Of a stretch of DNA of 64,000 nucleotides, positions 24,801-37,934 are shown piece by piece. Numbering within the stretch: the first letter of the stretch is position 1; each line of letters starts with the position of its first letter. Location of the stretch: positions 39,561,318-39,625,317 of the forward strand of contig CM068315.1 in NCBI GenBank assembly GCA_034766995.1. Direction: 5' to 3'. The notes under the pieces are model-generated. The model was given only the letters and a program-made list of their open reading frames with translations. It made no database searches and had not been told where the DNA came from. The translations under genes were made by a program, and so were the position numbers. Source of the DNA: Acanthacorydalis orientalis (lineage: Eukaryota; Arthropoda; Insecta; Megaloptera; Corydalidae).

Positions 24801-27800
24801 GTTAGTATTATAACAAAAATAACGTTAATAATAAATCAGATTTACTGGCCGTACTCCTCTGCCTTTTGGAATAAAACTATCACTGGATATTTAGTCTAAT
24901 ATTATGATGAAGATAGGTATAAAAGAAGGAAATGATTTAAGGATGAACACTTATAAAATTTCTAAGGGTATCTTAGAATGCTGTTTATGAAATGTCTGAA
25001 TTAATATAGAACGGAAATAATTCTCTATGTAATTAATTTTATAAAAAAATAATCAAAATTTTAACGGTTTTAATTCTATAATACTATTTCTTATATTTCT
25101 TTACCTTTTCATAATTATTTTTTTATTTTTTATCGTAATTAATAATTCATTGGAATACAATTTGACAGTTTGTAAAACAGTCAAAGGCCATGATATACGG
25201 TCGAGTCTTTTGTACGCGGTTTTAAAATAATGAGGTGTACATTTCATGCAAATTATATGAAGCAGAAATCTCTCGATTTTAAAGTTATATTAACTGTTGA
25301 CAATGCACCAGGTCATCCGCATTTAGAACATTTAAATATGCAGGTAGTATTTTTTTTCTAGTCAATACAACAAGCATTATTCAGCCATTAGATCAAGGCA
25401 TAATTGCTACTTTTAAAAAATATTACATTAAGCGCACTTTTCAATTTATATTGGTTAAACTAGAAAATGTGTCATTAACAGTAACTGATATTTGAAAGAA
25501 AAATCTATTTTGGACTGTTTAAATTATGTTGTATCTGCTATCGATGAAATAAGGCCACAAAATTTTAATATCTGAGGGAAAGGAACTTAGACTGGATGTG
25601 TTATAAACAGTTTAACCATTCAAACATCGACATTATCAGCTGAAATCATTACTTTGGAACTTGAAATTGTTGGACAAGGTCTTGATACCTTTATCCAGAA
25701 TGATGTTGTCGAATTGCTTGTGGATAATGTCTTAAGTGATGATGATATTATTGGTATAACTTTAGATATCGTCGAAGTCCAGAAAACGATAGTGAAATGG
25801 AAGAAAACCCTGTCTCCTTCACTGATAATATAATTCTAGAAGGTCTTCAACTTCAAAATAAATTGGAAAATAATTTTCTTATTAATGATACAAATTCTGA
25901 ACGAGCTTTCAAAGTCCATCGTGAGCTGAAAAATTGTATGTCTGGTTGTCGCGAACTGGATAAAAAATTAATAAAATTTTCATCGAAAATTTAATCATTG
26001 ATTACATTGTCAGAGGAAAAAAATCAACACAGAACGAGGGTGAAGTTGACGCTTATTCCGTTTGTGAAGAACTATTGTTTTTACCATGCAGATCTGATAC
26101 ATTAACTATTTCTTCTAGTGATGAAAATGATTCCGCACCAGTTCGAAAATGATGCCCAACATTATCAGATAGCGACGATATTCTGATGAAAAAATATAAA
26201 AAGAATTATTACTTTTCAATAAAATTAAATGAATGAAGTTTTAAAACCGACTTATTTTAAGTTTTATATCGATTTCTTTCAGATTTTCGAAGACATTTTC
26301 TATGCATTCTTACTTTTCTGAATTTTCATAAACGTTTTTATGCGATTTTGTATTTACTTTAACTCATTGATTTTGGTTTTATGCGATTTTAGAAAATTAT
26401 GGAACGTATCCCTAATTTTTCAACATCAGTTATGTCTTTTTTGTGCGATTTTTTTATATGCGGTTTTCTGTAGAACGTATCTACCGCATAAAAATATTTG
26501 ACTGTGTACTAGCCTTCTATGATTTTAGGTATTATAGAATTGATCCTTACACTATATTTTATCAAAGAACGGAACGAGTTAATCGATTGTCATATCTAAA
26601 AGTTTCATAATATAGATAATTTTATTTTTCTATATATATATATATATATAATGTTTAAATTTTATTCTATTTACTGACTAAGCATTGACATTAGACTGAA
26701 AATTTAGCACTAATTCATACTAATAGTTTATAATTATCATTTTTTAAGCTTACTACGCTTTGATGTACTAAAAGTGTATTTTTGTATCTTTCTCTATTTG
26801 TAAACTCGTTTTTTAAAATTATATTGATAAAATTAATTTAATGTTAACTCTTCTTTCCAATTGGAAACCAGAAGTACGCTTTTTAAATGTATTTTGGTTA
26901 TTTCTTTTTTCCATCTTCAAGCAGCTGTAGAGTTATCTCTAACTAGCTGAAATTGTTGTAAGAGCTGAAAATAAGTATGACAGATAAAAAGTGTATGATT
27001 TACAAGAACGAGGACCACCAGGATTCGTCCCTAAAATTATGTAGATTTTTCTCTAAAATTGTTCCCACTAGATGTTTACTTTTTTGTAGTCTTGCCTATC
27101 TTGCTCAATCTTTTCAGTGATTTTCATTATTAATAACTGTTATTATGTTAATAATCATCAGAAAAAAAATTTAAGTTAGTCAGTATTGCTGATTATCATG
27201 ACTTAAAAGTTAATATGTTTTCTTATCAAAATACTTTTTTAATTATTCATAAAACAGTAAATATAAATACGTGCCTTACATATGAATATAATTTATCTTT
27301 TATAACTAAAATTAAATAGATAGACCTTGAATTATTTCTGTTATAGTGTTGTTTTTTTATTAATTTTATTCATTTAATTTTCATTGCTATTATAAATTAT
27401 TACTTTCACTAGAACCTTTCTAGCACACTTATATGGGGACAGAAAACATTTCTTTTTTAATATGATATGCATTTTTATTTGAAATATTGGATAATTGATA
27501 AGAAAATTTTCGCAAAATATTTAGAAAAAATGTTCTAATTATCTCAAAAATAAACAGAAAATAGCTATATGTTGAAAATGTTCAAATATCATAAACCAAA
27601 TATTTGACATAATCAGATTAATGATAGTTTGAACATTTTGCGATGGAAAAAATCAATATTTTAAATCAATCAATAAAAATTTATATAGAGAAAATTTCAG
27701 AAACTACATATAAATGTAAAGTACTGATTTTAGAAATCATTACAAATATCTCTAAGAAGATTCCATAACTGTACCTTCATGTGAATTAAAATACACAACG

Positions 27801-29001
27801 AATGTTATAGTTGTGATTCATATTTGACTTTTCCAAACCACTTAAGCTCGATAGGAACGACAAAACTGTATCGTTCAACGAAAAACACAAGGTACAAACA
27901 GTGTTTGTATATTAGTCAAGAGTTATATTTATATTTACGCGCAACGAAACTGTTTCCAATGATCTCGCGAGTACACGTGAGTCTTCAAAGATAAAGCACG
28001 CAGTAATAGCGAACGATTTGTTTTGAAGTGGCCTGCATCCTATGACAAGAAAAATAATTCAACATCAATGGATTTCAAGATAGATTAAACACGGTTTTTA
28101 TACGGCGTCCGTTTTCGACTGAAAACATGCGAGAGATAACGCATTGCTCGCCGTTTGTTTTGTTTCACGTCTTTATGGACTGTTACGGTTTGATGACCTG
28201 ACAATGACACGTTTTTATTGGATTTTAAACGTGATATCCCCACGAATGTAAACGAAAGCGCCGTATCCTGTTTATGTGACTCGCATTGTTTATTATCACA
28301 TTTCCAGCGCGCAAATAAACTTGTTGTGGGAAGAAACTCGTCAAAGGTCTTGAAAAATGTCAAGTTTTCTATTTGTACAATCATTAAAACAATATTCGAT
28401 TGAAATAAGGATTGGCAGTGAAAAAAAAAGTATTAAATTACGCAAGTGCGTTCTTTTTATAGGTTTTAAAAATGTTAATAATGAAAATTTATATATTACG
28501 ATTTTATTTAAATGAAAATGAATATAATCTAAATAAATTTCACTATGAAACATTTTTTAATGTAATAATAATTCATTTTTGTAGGATTCTGGCACGGAAC
28601 AAGAAATAAAACCTCCTTCTCAAGCTGTTGCTGGGCATGGCGGCATCAAACTTGGCTGGATTCAGGGAGTTCTCATACCGTGTCTACTCAATATCTGGGG
28701 GGTTATGTTATTTTTACGATTATCTTGGATCGTTGCAGAGGCTGGAATTGGTAAGCTTCCGTTCATGTTTGTAGATAACTAATTGCGTTTTATGACCTTT
28801 AAATTCATAACAAAAACCGCAATTATTTTCCTACCGATCTAATATTATTAATGTTGTCAATCTGACGATCCACTGTTGTATTGGATCAGTGCAAAAGTTT
28901 GTATACGATTCAATAGCCAACACTCAGCCAACAACTGAGTGTTGGATAGAAATCATCATTGTCTGCTGGCAGCCTACATAGGAGTGCAAATGGATATATA
29001 C

Positions 29002-29066
<65 letters not shown>

Positions 29067-32000
29067 GTCAGTGCAAAAGTTCGTATACGATTTAATAGTT
29101 AGTGTTAATAGTGCAGCATGGTGGCTCTCGTGATTGAAATGTATTCATGTTACTTATCGTTTGACAGTCGCAGCTGTCATTTGAGTATTAGACGCATTTG
29201 TTTCCATTCAATTTGTAAGAAAAATTTTTGAAAATGGACAACGAAAAGATACACTTTCGTCACGTTATGTTGTACGAGTTTCGGAAAGGAGTAACTGTTG
29301 GCGCGGCAACGAAAAATATTCAGGAGGTTTATTTGGACCACGCACCATCACCTCCAACTGTGAAGAAATGGTTTACTAAATTTTGATTTGGTGATTTTAA
29401 CTTCGAAGTTCAACCTCGCTTTGGACGGCTAAATCCGATTCTAGTTAACAACTCACGAATTTCAACAGAGAAAGTTGCTGAAACACTCAACGTTAACAGA
29501 TCGACTGCATTTTGGTATTTAAAGAAGCTGGGGTTCACGTTAAAGACCGATGCTTGGGTGTTGTACTTGTTGTCTGAAAAAAACAAGTTTGATCGGATCC
29601 TTTCGGCAGTTTATTTTCTTGGAGGCCTCAGCAGAGAGCGTTTTTTGGATCGGTTGATGATTGGCGATGAGAAATGGATGCTGTACAACAACGTCCGATG
29701 CAGATGAAGTGGAAACAAGGGAATGAAGGGGCAGAACCAGTTGCCAAAGCTAACTTGAATCGGATGAAGGTGTTGCTGTGTGTTTTTGGTGCGATTGCAA
29801 AAGTGTTGTTTATTTTGAGCTGCTCTCACGGGGCGAAACGATTACTAAGGAAAAGTGTTGTCAACAACTAACCAAAATAAACGCTGCAATTAAAGGAAAG
29901 CGTTCGATTTTGGCCAATTGTAAGTGGGCCATCTTTCACCACGACAACGCAAAACCACATACAGCAAAACTCACTCTGCAAAAAATGAACCAGTTGAAAT
30001 GGAAAATCATGTCGCATCCACTGTTTTTTCAAAACATAGCACATTCGGATTATCATTTGTTCCGATCGCTGCAGAATAGTTTAAACGATACAAAATTTGA
30101 CACCGTGGAAGCCATGAAAAATCACCTCACCGATTTTTTTTGCCGAAAAACCGCTCAGCTTTTACGAACAGGAATCCAGCAGCTGTATGAGTATTGGTAA
30201 ATGATTGCAGGAAACAATGGTGAATACATAATTGATTAATAAAAATCTTTTCTGTAAAAAATAATCTCCCGAGTTCAAATCGTATACGAACTTTTGCACT
30301 GATCCAATATAAAATCGTTATATTTTTTATTTTTTTCTGATTTGAATAATCTAGCACTTCTATTTTATTTGAATTTTTAAAATATTTGTTTATATCTGTC
30401 TCCACCTATTAACTGGTCTCTCTCTGTACCTAAAATTATAATTATATATTTTTATTTCTTAACGGCGATATTATTGATGATTTTTGTCTTTTTGGATCAT
30501 CTGAGTTTTTATTTTTCACTATTATTTTCATCACATGTTTCTTCTTCAGATGGAATTTAGAGACTCTAAAACCTATCTACAGTTTCTAACACCTATCTGA
30601 ATATGAGACACGTTTCGAAAGTAATAGCGGATTAGTGCTGAGTAATTTGTTTTAAATTATAAAATAAATACATAAATCTGAAAAATAAAGAAAACCATTC
30701 GTAGGAAAATACTGAGAACATTCAAGAAAATAAATAATATTTAATCGTTTATTTTTTTTATTAAATTCGATTCTATATCTCGATACTTTAATTGAAAACA
30801 TTCACAAAATTGATCGATTTTCAACGTAGTACTGAATTTATTATAATTATTTTAATAAATAACTTAATATGTGTACATAATGATAATCGCACAAACTATA
30901 GTAATCAGATTCTAGTTTAAATTCGAATAAAAACTCATTTGCCAATATATTTAAAATTAAATCAGCTTTACTATGCGGTTTGGCCTATTAAAACTTGTTA
31001 TTTTATCAAATATGACCGAGTGGGCACTTCGCCCAGTGTTATTTATTTACATCAACTTGTAGAATACTTCATAACTGTTTGATATATAACCGATATTGTA
31101 TGTTCAAAAACTAGTGGAACTTACTATAAACTATAGTTCTTAAAACCTATTTATCTCTGTTTACATTATGTAAAAAAGTACGTTATATGAAGTAAAAGCA
31201 TGTTAAATAATTTAAAAAAAGTTTACTTATATTTTATATATATTTATATACTTATACTATATAGATACGGATAGATATCCTTTTATATCCAAGAATAAAA
31301 TTGAAAATTTAAAACAAAAAATTTTGACTTATTAAAAAGGAATGAAATTTGATCATATATACTCGGCCTACTCTGATTCTATAGCTAACAACAAGCTAAC
31401 AAGCCCTAATAATTAAAAGTGACGGGGATTTTTCAAGTTAAAAATCTTTGGGCACGGTAGGCACGAGTCGAATCGTTGTGAAACAAAATTGTGTGACGGA
31501 AGTTAAGTGGATAGGAGTGGGCACCGTGCCAACAGTACGAGTCGAAACGTTGTGAAACAAAATTTTGTGACGAAACTGGAGAGGTGTTGTGTGGAGTGGG
31601 GTGTTGTGTAGTACGAGTGCGTGTACGGTTTTATATATTGAAGCTATCCGAAGCCAATTGTTTCATTTTTAAATTATGATGGTTCAGAACCTGTATAGCT
31701 TTCCCAGCGAGGAGATAATTTATAAATTCTATTATTACAAAACTGATTCTTTTATTTTCAAAAATGTAGACACCTCCATTTTTAACTCTTCTTCATTATT
31801 AAACTGTTTACAACGCATACGATTGTTCAAAGATCAAAATAGGCGATAGTGTGATGGAGATATGTCTGGGGAATACGAGGGATGGGGGAGGATCTTCCAC
31901 CCTAAATTCATAATTTTTGCTCTGGGCTCTACTGCAACGTGTGATCGTGCGTTACCTTGCAAAATAAAACTTTTTTACGATTTAAAAATGCTGGCTGTTT

Positions 32001-32866
32001 TTGTTTTAATGCATCGTGTATTCGTTGGAGTTGTTCTCTATAAATGTTTTCCATGGGGGTTTGACCCACTCGCAGATATGATGGATAATTCCTTTTGAAC
32101 TCCACCAAACACAGAGAAGTTTTCGTTGTGTTAACTTTACTTTAGGACTTTGTGGGACTGGATCACCTAATGAAAGCCAGTGGTGAGTACGTTTGTAGCT
32201 GAAATACATAATATATTTTTCATCAGTGGTCAAAATTTGATCCAAAAAGTTTTCTGATTTTAGTCATGAAATAAGAGATGTACAGATTGTAAGACGCTGT
32301 AATTTGTTGTTGGGAGTTAATTCATGTGGTACTCATTTACTTAATTTCCACCTCTTTCCTGTTTTGTGTAAATACTTCAGTATTGTTTCATCACTTACTT
32401 TGAACAATTCAGCAAGCTGTTGACACGTTCAATCGGAATTTGTTTCAATCATTATATCCGATTCGTCGACATTTAAATTTGATGGTCTGCCTGATCGTGA
32501 TCTCGTCTTTAATGAATTCATCCCCGACTGAATTTTTTTTAAACCATCTCTGGGCCGTTCTTGATGTAACTGTCTTTTTTCCAAATGCACTACAAGTTTT
32601 TTTGCAGTTTCTGTAGCATTAGTCCCAAGTTTAAATTCATAAAGCAAACACGCACGTATTATACTATTTTCACAGACATTTCTAAGGGTTAGATTTTTTT
32701 TAAATTAAAGTGATCAGTTCGAGATTCATTTAACAATTAACAGTAAAACATATAACGCTAATATTACGGATAAACAATTTTTGGAATTTTGTCTGATAAC
32801 AAGTGTAAACAATTCTTAGAAATATTGTACGTTATAACAACTACAAAACTTTCTTAGTTACCTGAG

Positions 32867-32916
<50 letters not shown>

Positions 32917-35900
32917 ATATGTAAAAAGTGTAATGTTTTTCTCCACCGGAAGTGTTTCAGCAACTATTACGACATTTGATTCGGATTTTAATAAAATAAA
33001 AGAATGTTTTGTTAGAGAGAAATTAGATTTCACACCTGTAAATATTTTTTTAATTTTTTCTTTCTAACACTAAATTAATTAGGAGAGACCTAGAACCAAA
33101 CCATGTTAAGCGTTTTCGAAAATTCCTACGATTTTGAGAAGCGGCGTTTAATGGGTTAAGATGATTTTGCGATTGAAATTATTTCTTAACATATTCCTTT
33201 AGTTGTCAATTTTCATTAGAGTGCAAGCAGTTAGCTAAAAAAATCATTCTATAATATTTTGTTACAGAGAAATTAGATTTCACATCTGTAAATATTTTTT
33301 TTAATTCTTTAGTTATTATTTTAAAATTTTTAAAATTATAGTCTTCATTCACTGCCTAGAACCCTATAATAGACAAGCATTCGATGTACTGTATTCCTAA
33401 AATTCAACAGTGTAGTATCGAAAATGAAAAGTTATAATAGCGTTTCTATAATTAAAGATATGATGTGTATGACTGGTGTTCGTCATGAACATTATAATGA
33501 TTTATGGACGGACCTCGTTATCTGATATGATGTTCTATGTAAAAAAATTAAAATTCAAAGTTACTCCATTCAAACTTTCAGTTTAATCTTTTTTTTTTTA
33601 GGCGAATCACTCATTATAATTGGTATATCAGCACTTGTATGCGTAATCACGACGTTATCGTTGAGTGCAATTAGTACAAATGGCGAAGTCAAAGGCGGTA
33701 TGTTGTTTATTTCACTCATATTTCTTCCCGAACCTAAATTCAACCCGATTTGTATAACAGGCGGAATATATTTCATAATCTCTCGATCTCTCGGTCCCGA
33801 GTTCGGCGCATCTGTCGGTATCGTGTTTGCGTTCGCGAACGCCGTCGCCGCAAGCATGAACACAATCGGTTTCTGTAATTCACTGAACGATTTACTGAAA
33901 TCTTATGATCTGCGTATCGTCGACAACGCCGATAATGATGTTCGTATTGTCGGAATGATTGCACTGGTTATTATGATTTTCATATGTGCCGTCGGTATGG
34001 AATGGGAATCGAAAGCGCAGAATATACTTGTTGCAATTATATCGGGTGCGATTGTTGATTTTATCGTCGGAACAATTATTGGACCGAGCACTGATTCAGA
34101 AAGAGCGCAAGGATTTGAAGGTTTCAGCCGTACGTATAGTTTTAACCTATTACTATTTGTACGAAACGCTTTTCTATAAAAATATATGAAGACGATTTTT
34201 TAATATGTCCAATAATTCTTTTTATTTTTACAGTCGAAGTATTCAAAGCAAACTGGTATTCCGATTACAGAGTGAAAGAAGGCAGAGATTACAATTTTTA
34301 TCTAGTATTTGCTATATTTTTTCCTTCTGTTACGGGAATTCAAGCAGGTGCTAATATATCTGGAGATTTGAAGGTAAATTCTCATAACATTATCGTCGAT
34401 AGTGTGAAATCTATTTTATATGAAAGATTCTTCTCTATGATTTAATATATTCATTTCCTTTAAACTATTTACATATTTCAGTACATATTTAACCACTTCT
34501 TCACTTTTATTTGAAATTTTTATATTTTGTAACTTCAATTTTCTTCCTTCTTGTATTTTCAAAACGAAATAGTAGACAATCCTCGTTGGTTGATTTAAAA
34601 TTATGAAATAAATAAGCTGATAATCACTAATAACAGATGTAATTTAATAAGGATGTAATTTTTTATAAGCAGAACGAGGTTTAAAATTTATCTAGTCACA
34701 TAATGAAGAAAGAGTGACTTGTTGACTCATTCTTTCTACTATATGCGACTAAGGCGAATTAATGCTTTTTGTGATTCATGATTATGAACCCAACAGTGAA
34801 GCATGCAATAAGGCGTTTATAAAAAAGTGTTAAGTAGAGTGGAAAACTGTGTTTTATTTCACAAATGATTTTTTTTTTTACTTTAAAAACCACAATTTTA
34901 ATGGTAATGTAAACGTTCACAAAGCACTTAGATTCAAAAAATCAACCAAAAAATACAAATGAGCATAATGTGGCATCCCCATCGAATTGCAAATGACCAC
35001 TAATAAAAAATGACAATTTTTAATCAGACATACATTTGTGTGCTTTATGTGATGAAAAAAGAATTCATTTGAGAAAGTGGATTTGGCCACAGTGTCAGAA
35101 ACGTACTGTAACTGGTTCGATTCTAGCAACAACTATTAATAATATCATTTTTCTATGAATTCATTCGTCACATTTATCTTGTTTAGGATCCTGCTGCAGC
35201 GATTCCGAAAGGGACAATTTTATCTCTATTGATATCGATGTTTTCCTACATTGTATTCGTTATTTTTGCCGGCGGTGCTGCTTTACGAGATGCCAGTGGG
35301 ATCGTTTCTTCAGTCGCAAATGGCACAGTGTCGAACTGTACCGGCGATTGTCCCTATGGATTACATAACAGTTACACGGTTAGTAGAAATATTCATTGCT
35401 ATTTCCACATAGTATATATATATATACAATGGTCGTTTGATAAGTATGGTAAAAATAAAGGTAACCGTTTGGAGCCGCGGAGATGGGTGGTGGTGTAGTG
35501 TTACATTTTTTGAGAGTGCTAAATTTTTTTAATAAGTGTTTTTCGATTAACTGGACATTCTTTTTATCGTAAACAAAATAAAAATTGCAAAATTTGTCTG
35601 TTACAAGAAAAAATATATTAATTTAGATTAGAAATTTCACATCTATCTGATATATCGTTGAAAATCATTGATAATATTTGGGGAAATATAAATCTCTTGA
35701 TTAGAAACATATATATTGTAATAAAAGGAAGCGGAAAAATTGATTACAACTGAAAATTTGTAGAAATAACAACACTGTTGAGTGTGAAACATTTTCAAAC
35801 AATCGAATGTACAGAAAACAGTTTCACATTGGTTACATCTTGCACTTGGATGTACAGTCTCGAAATTTTTTATAGAATTCTTCCTATGATGAACTTTTAG

Positions 35901-36907
35901 AAAAAAAAATTATTGAATCCAATTATTAAGTTTACAGTTTTTATAGGATTTAATTGAAAAAAACTCTATTTTTCTGATTTTTGGACGACCGTATTTTTTA
36001 ATAAAAGAAAAAGTTATGAATTTAGTCTCATTAGAAAAAGATTACTGACCTTTAAATATATCATTCGAAAAATAGCGTTCTGACACCGTAGTTTCTTTGG
36101 AAAACGTCAATGGATTCGTAGATCCACACCCGGATTCAAAGGGTTAAATATAGTTTTTTGGAAAAAATCGATTTTATTCCTCAACATAGTCTCCATTGAG
36201 AGCTATACGCCTACTCCGGCGAGACTGATTTTCTTTCTACCAAGCCAAATTTTGAAGGTTGGGAAGAGAAGAAAGTCGCAAGGGGACAAGTAAGGAGAAT
36301 AAGGTGGATGAGAAATCATTTCAAAGCCTAATTCGTGCAATTTGACATTGTGACGGTCGATTTGTGCAACGGCACGTTGTCCTGGTGAAAGAACACTTTT
36401 TTGTGCACCAATCTTGGCTGTTTTTGTTTCAGTCCTTCTTTCAAAGGGTCCAATAATGTTGAATAATAGGCTCCTGTTATCGTTTTTCACTTTGTTAAGT
36501 AGTCGATCGGAATGATTCCTTGGGACTCCCAAAAAAAAAAACACTGGCAATCACCTTTCTAGCCGACAAAACGGTCTTCGCCTTCTTCGGTGCACTTTCA
36601 CTAGTCGTTGCCCACTACTTTGACTGGTAATTCGATTCAGGCCTGTAGTGGTAGAAACAAGTTTCATCTATGGTAACGAATCGACGCAATATGGTCTAAA
36701 CTTCTTTTCCATTTTTGCGGCAACTGCTACAATGATTGCTTCAAACATCTATAGAACGTGAGCCTATAGCCCATCTATAGCCCAACGTGTCGTTTCTGGT
36801 TGACATTTCAGCTATTCTAGTTTGAAAAATGACACTTGATAGCTATGACGTTACCAAATGAATGATGACGCCATCTGTTAGAAACTTACCAAACTTATCA
36901 AACGACC

Positions 36908-36946
<39 letters not shown>

Positions 36947-37883
36947 ATATATATATTTATATATATATATATATATAAATGTATATATATATATATGTAC
37001 ATATATATATATATATAAATATGTATTTACATGTACAGGAATATCCTGATTTACGGTGGGGTTACATTCTGCAAAATTGCTACTTAACTTGAAACGACTT
37101 AAATCGGATCAAATTGTACATACGGTGTACCAAACAAAATTTAAGTTACATAATTTGGAATAATGTATGTACATACGGATATGTATATTTTATGGAAATT
37201 TATTTACAAATTAACAGACATTTTTGTATGTACATATATGCATATAGAATTAATATAATGTGTATGTATGCATATATGTACATACTGTACATATATACAT
37301 ACATACATATAGTTTATGGCACTGATGTGAATGCACGTTCATGTGTATCAAATCTGGATTTTTTAATTCCATCAAGTGACGTAAGTGTGAAACAAAGTCG
37401 TCGTTAGTATCGAGTTGAGGTGGGAGTTTTTTTTAACGACATAAGTGTGAAACGACTTTAAACGAAGCGGCTTAAATCGGAGTATTCCTGTATAATATTT
37501 GATAAACGAATCTGAAATGATTAAAAATGTATCTAACAATAAAATAAATAATTGCTTAAAATTGATATTTCTGCATGAAAAATTATGCTGATTGTTCAGA
37601 TGATGCAAACGATGGCGGGATGGGGACCGTTAATAACGGCAGGATGTTTCGCTGCGACCCTAAGTACAGCGTTGACAAATTTATTGTCAGTGCCGCGTTT
37701 GATTCAAGCGCTGGGAATCGATCGCATCTATCCAGGACTTATCTTTTTTTCGAAAGGTTACGGGAAATCCGGAGAGCCATACAGGGGTTATGTGCTTACG
37801 TTCTTCGTGGCTGGAATTTTTATTTTACTTGGTAAGGGTTTATTATACAATTGAAACTTATATTCGAGTATTATTAAATGTTA

Positions 37884-37934
<51 letters not shown>

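Noticed and set aside
29611..30405. Host-like open frames in the 29-30 kb region
   Set aside because: Sense frames are mariner transposase pieces and antisense ones are shadows, all inside a TIR-bounded element.
33570..33863. Minus-strand open frames over Nkcc exons (also 33773-33964, 33903-34091, 24472-24693)
   Set aside because: Antisense shadows of well-supported Nkcc coding sequence with no domain of their own.
33661..34179. A single 172-codon gene
   Set aside because: It reads through the 63-nt Nkcc intron 3 and past the exon 4 donor; homology shows two exons.
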